Assembly (NCBI RefSeq): GCF_030936135.1
Contig: NC_082596.1
Coordinates: 8,966,155 to 9,030,154, forward strand
DNA length: 64,000 nt
Direction of reading: 5' to 3'
Source of the DNA: Gavia stellata
Taxonomy: Eukaryota > Chordata > Aves > Gaviiformes > Gaviidae
Shown: positions 60,173 to 64,000 of the stretch, in pieces
How the letters are laid out: every line of letters starts with the position of its first letter
How positions within the stretch are numbered: position 1 is the first letter of the stretch
Position numbers and translations under genes: made by a program
Notes under the pieces: generated by a model
What the model was told of the DNA's origin: nothing
The model's database searches: none
What the model saw: only the letters and a program-made list of their open reading frames with translations

Positions 60173-62371
60173 GTCATGCATTTCCTCTAAGCACTCTGAC
60201 AAACACCCTTATCCATCCTTCACAGTATGCAGACTACCATATTTAGCAGAAATGCTCTCTGTGTACCCTAAAGTAGTCATGAGGCTCTCAGGTCTGTCTG
60301 TTGCCTGCGATGGGCTTCTTCCAGGTCTCATACTGTAGTTCCCATGATGTTGCCCTGGCCCACACAGTCAAACAATTGGAGTATTTCTGCAGTGATTTTC
60401 CACCTCCGCCTTTTGGCACATGCTTTTGTCCTACATGGAGTCACTGTGGGACCTGTAAGTTGGATGAGTGTAAATGGAGCTTCATAATGTTAATGTTTCT
60501 CCCATTAGCCATGCACAAATACTTGCCAGCATGGTGAGCAAGGAAGGAAAAGTTTTATGGGGAGGATACTGCCAGGTTTCCATTTCCTGATCTCCATTTC
60601 CTTGGCAAATAAGAAAAAACAGAACTGCAAATTAATTAAAAATCTGATAATCAGATACAAAATCTGATCAAGGTAAATCAAGGTAGAAAAAGGATTTCAT
60701 GTAATGCAGCAATGGTGCTCCAGTAAACACATTCATGTCACTATTACTGAGATAATGGAGTGCTGGGGTACCTTAGCTCATAGCAAAACCCACAGAGGGC
60801 AGAGGTTCATTGACTTCTGTACTCTCCAGTCCCTGCAGAGCAAACTCTGGATGACATTTAACACACCAGACATGCTTGTGGTGCAGGAAGGGTGCAAACC
60901 AGCCCAGTGACAAAGAAAAGGTGTGCCTTTCCTACCAGCATCACTGCACAGAAAACCTGAGCTGCACATGGATGTCAAGCAGGGCACAGTAGCTCAGGCA
61001 CAGAAACAAATGGGGTTATTTAAAGGCTATCAACAGCAGGCAGGACATGAACCTGCTTGGATACATGTGGTCCAGAAGCCCTTTCTGGTGACAAGATGTG
61101 AGGGCTGCAAAGAATAAGTGTGTGACCCTACAAAATTCAGACAAGGAAAGTCAAGATCTAGAAATTACTGAGGCAATCCCATCCATTCCTGGCTACCTTG
61201 TACTGTACTACACATTCCCCAGCGTTTCGTCCTCTTTACAGTTTCAGATGTCTCAAACAAAAGGTTCTCCACCACCTCTCCATGGAGAAAATGCCCCAAC
61301 CCAAGGTTTTGTGGGGAAAAAGCATCCCCAAGAATTGCGATCCCACAGCCCATGAGCTATCCATCAGGATAGCTCTACAAAGCCCTTTTACTATCTTCTA
61401 CAGCTTCCTTGCTAGCAGACTCAAATTTTATCAAAGTACATTTCTAAACCTGCTACTGATGTATCTGAAGGTGTATTTAAGTATCTTAGGAATTAGTTAC
61501 CCTGTATTTAGAACACTAAATTGTTAACACATTGCTAATCACTGCCAAATAGGCAATGTGTTTGCTCTGGGCATAATTCCCAATTCCATTAAGGCCCCCT
61601 TTGCAAACAGTTGGCCTTAAAGTTGGCTTAAAATCACACTTAAACTTGTGTTTAAACTAAAACATACCAATATAATTTACTCCCACTTTAAGGCTCCTTG
61701 ATGCTGCCAAAGTTGTTAAAAGAGGAACATTCAGATCAATGAAAAGCCCTGGCCTTTTAATAGTAGTATTTTTCATTCCACTCTAATTTAAGTAGGTGCA
61801 ATAATCTGTCACTTGAGAAGAGAGGCCTCTTCAAGTGCAATAAACCTATTTACTTTGTTGCTGATCATTAAAAAAGTGCTTAATAATCAAATCCAGATAC
61901 ACAAGCAAAAGTCACACAGCTATTTAAAGAGCCAATTGCCATGGCCCAACCCTGTAAGTAAATCCCTTCATAGTCCCTTGTTTCTATTGTCAACAAGAGC
62001 AAGCAAACAGCTTCTACCCTGTGTAGATATGAAAGTGGCTGTGAATCAACACACGTAGCAAAGAGGAACCCTGCTAGTCCTATGGCTTTAGTTAATAGGT
62101 GAAGGACTGAGGCTGAATTCTTGTAAAGGACTGGGTAGCTGGGAGCCATTTGGAGGCTTGTGATAGACAGGAATTTAGAGCTAATTATTTAACAGCCCTT
62201 CCTCTAGGTCTAAAGCCCGGGCTGGCCAAGGAAGCTTTTCAAGTGTTCTTATAGTGACTAGCTGTTGTAGTTCTTGGATGTGCTGGCTGAAATGTCCAGT
62301 GGTATGGCTGAGTAAGTCATAGGAAGAGCTACATAAGCATCTTCAAATAATCAGTGCAGACAGGCATCAAA

Positions 62372-62445
62372 ATACTATGACTCCCGTATTTTACAAATAG
62401 GGAAGGCACAGAGAGGTGGAGGCAGCATCATGTCCTCCATCACCA
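62372..62445 (+). repeat. Ancient repeat relic (L2/MIR-like tail)
   Basis: CTCCCGTATTTTACAAATAG followed by GGAAGGCACAGAGAGGTGG fits the phrase CCCATTTTACAGATGGGGAA then CTGAGGCACAGAGAGGT of old amniote repeats. The match covers only about 45 bases. Confidence 0.4.
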
Positions 62446-64000
62446 CCCAAACAAAAACCAACTGTTGTCCACTGGACACTAGAACAAGTGCACAACCTGT
62501 ACAGCTTCCAGGGCCTCCTTCTCTCCCTTCCCAAGTCCCTCCGAGCTTTGCTATGGGAGAAACTATTCTGTAGATTTATAAAATTATTGGCTTTTCTTTC
62601 TCTATGGTCAGCTCTCATCGCTGGAATATCTATATCCCTTTGGAAAAGTCATTCAGCCCTACTACTTCAATGTCCCAGAGCATTTTGGGATATAGACACT
62701 TTCTTATTAATAGGTATGATGGTTAAGACATCATGAATAATGCTGTATAAATACCACAATAAAACCAACTCTTTCCACAGGTGCTATCAACAGGAAATCA
62801 CACTGTAATGGCCTTCATCAATGGCCATCCTCAACTAGAAAAAAAACAACAGAGCAAACAAACAAAAACCCCTCATGTAAGTTAAGGTTTCAGGAATCAT
62901 GTTTTTAGGGTCAATATAATGTATAGGAGGACAACGGTTTTATAAGAAATCCAAAATGAGAGTGAAGAGAAACTTAACACCAAAAAGCACAGTGGTGGGG
63001 ATTTGACAAGTTTATTTCTGAATGTCAGAAAGATAAAAGAATGAGCCTGCTAGGAAATTAATTTTTCCAGGTACTGGTAATTAACTTGTTTTTTATAATT
63101 ATTCTTCAATCTTGCGGTCTGCAGATTTGTTATCTTGGATGCTAAGGAGAAAATATTCCACCACAAGTTATTCATGAGCTTTAATTTTGCTGCTTTTGGA
63201 GGTACAAGCCTATTCTCATTAAAACAAGATGACGCCTTTCTCACCCTGCCATGGCTGATAACTCTCTATTAAAGTCATTCCTGATTTATGCTTGGCAAGC
63301 TCCAAAGTGACTTTCTTTTTGCAACTGCAGAGAATAGTATTTCACTAGCAACAATTTCCAGCTAATTTCTGCATTGACATTCAAGAGGAGAGAAGGAGAA
63401 AATAAAAAATTACTGACTGCCTACCATGGCCACAAACTCAGTATTTTTAATAGCCATGAGTTTTATTACCCAAGTCTGAAATATACAAAATGGATAGCAG
63501 CATTTTAGCAGCATGTTCTACCTACTGGCAAAGTATATTTTCAATTTGTTGGAAAATACTGTAACTGTAAGTTGGTTTTAGTTTTGAAAACTGGAAACAC
63601 CAAGCTACAGTGTTGAAATTAGTGTATACAGTCCAAATTGCAAGCCAGCCAGATGTATAGCAGCACTTCTACAGAATGCATCAGGAAACCTCCAGCTTTG
63701 CTTAAGCAGCAAAGCCCTAGATGCGTTGCAATATATTCCTATGCTTCCAGTTCTTACAGATGCTTAAAAACATATTCATGTGTATTGATTTCACTGTTTC
63801 AGTGCTGCTGTTTTCTCCTTGGTGGTAATTTGCTGAAAAAGAAAGACTTTTGAGCTCACTCTTAGCTGCACAAGCTGTGTTTTGCAGGGCACATGCCATT
63901 GGGTGGACTCCTTTTAATTTCCCACAGTAGAACGCATTACAGGAATATTTTTAACCTACATTTCTGATACTGCCTTTCTGAGCAAATGCCAGATGTCATT

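Larger units (their letters stand above)
59079..64000 (-). other. CCN4: CCN4 intron 1 (partial, runs off the window)
   Basis: No signal-peptide exon, CpG island or CCN4-like first exon was found here on the - strand. In mammals this intron is long, so exon 1 is expected beyond 64000. An unrecognised 190-codon open frame at 59490-60062 (-) sits in locally GC-richer sequence. An A-rich run ends at 60172 and an ancient repeat tail lies near 62375-62445. Confidence 0.65.

Noticed and set aside
59079-64000. CCN4 exon 1 within the window
   Set aside because: No - strand ATG followed by a hydrophobic signal peptide and a phase 0 donor was found, and there is no CpG-rich promoter. The frame at 61880-62149 has a hydrophobic stretch but no fitting donor or similarity.
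1-64000. tRNA, rRNA, microRNA or snoRNA genes and CRISPR arrays
   Set aside because: No cloverleaf with A/B boxes, no rRNA-like block and no regular spaced repeats were seen. A small intronic microRNA or snoRNA could be missed by eye; tRNAscan-SE and Rfam searches would decide.

Overview
The window is vertebrate nuclear DNA: long introns with GT-AG junctions, a CpG-island promoter, AATAAA poly(A) signals and low gene density. Interspersed repeats suggest a bird. There is a diverged solo LTR of a type I recall from many (mainly neoavian) bird genomes, plus CR1-like fragments. Species cannot be named from sequence alone. All family comparisons are from memory of human proteins; no search was run.

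Layout. Positions 1-790 are upstream DNA with no gene seen. A CpG island at about 790-1520 holds the TATA-containing promoter and non-coding exon 1 of NDRG1 on the + strand. NDRG1 runs to about 42390. Its coding exons are 2-16 (15751-40807), its predicted protein is 402 residues, and its 3' UTR is about 1.6 kb. Intron 1 (14.6 kb) carries the solo LTR at 3897-5025. Intron 3 uses a GC donor, and the last exon encodes the SGK1/GSK3 decapeptide repeats with one extra degenerate copy. Positions 42391-51960 are intergenic and contain a long AT-rich alternating tract at 49453-49724. CCN4 (WISP1) lies on the - strand. Exons 5 to 2 (51961-59078) are present and encode all four CCN modules with all 38 conserved cysteines. 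Exon 1, with the signal peptide, is missing, and 59079-64000 is intron 1.

The two genes are convergent (tail to tail), the same arrangement as on human 8q24. NDRG1 is a cytoplasmic stress- and hypoxia-responsive protein with an alpha/beta-hydrolase fold that lacks the catalytic nucleophile. CCN4 is a secreted matricellular protein. They share a locus rather than a pathway. I found no RNA gene, CRISPR array or undescribed gene system. The points most worth a second look are the fourth NDRG1 phospho-repeat, the GC-AG intron, the hairpin around the NDRG1 poly(A) signal, the possibly very short CCN4 3' UTR, and relics of ancient L2/MIR-like repeats.
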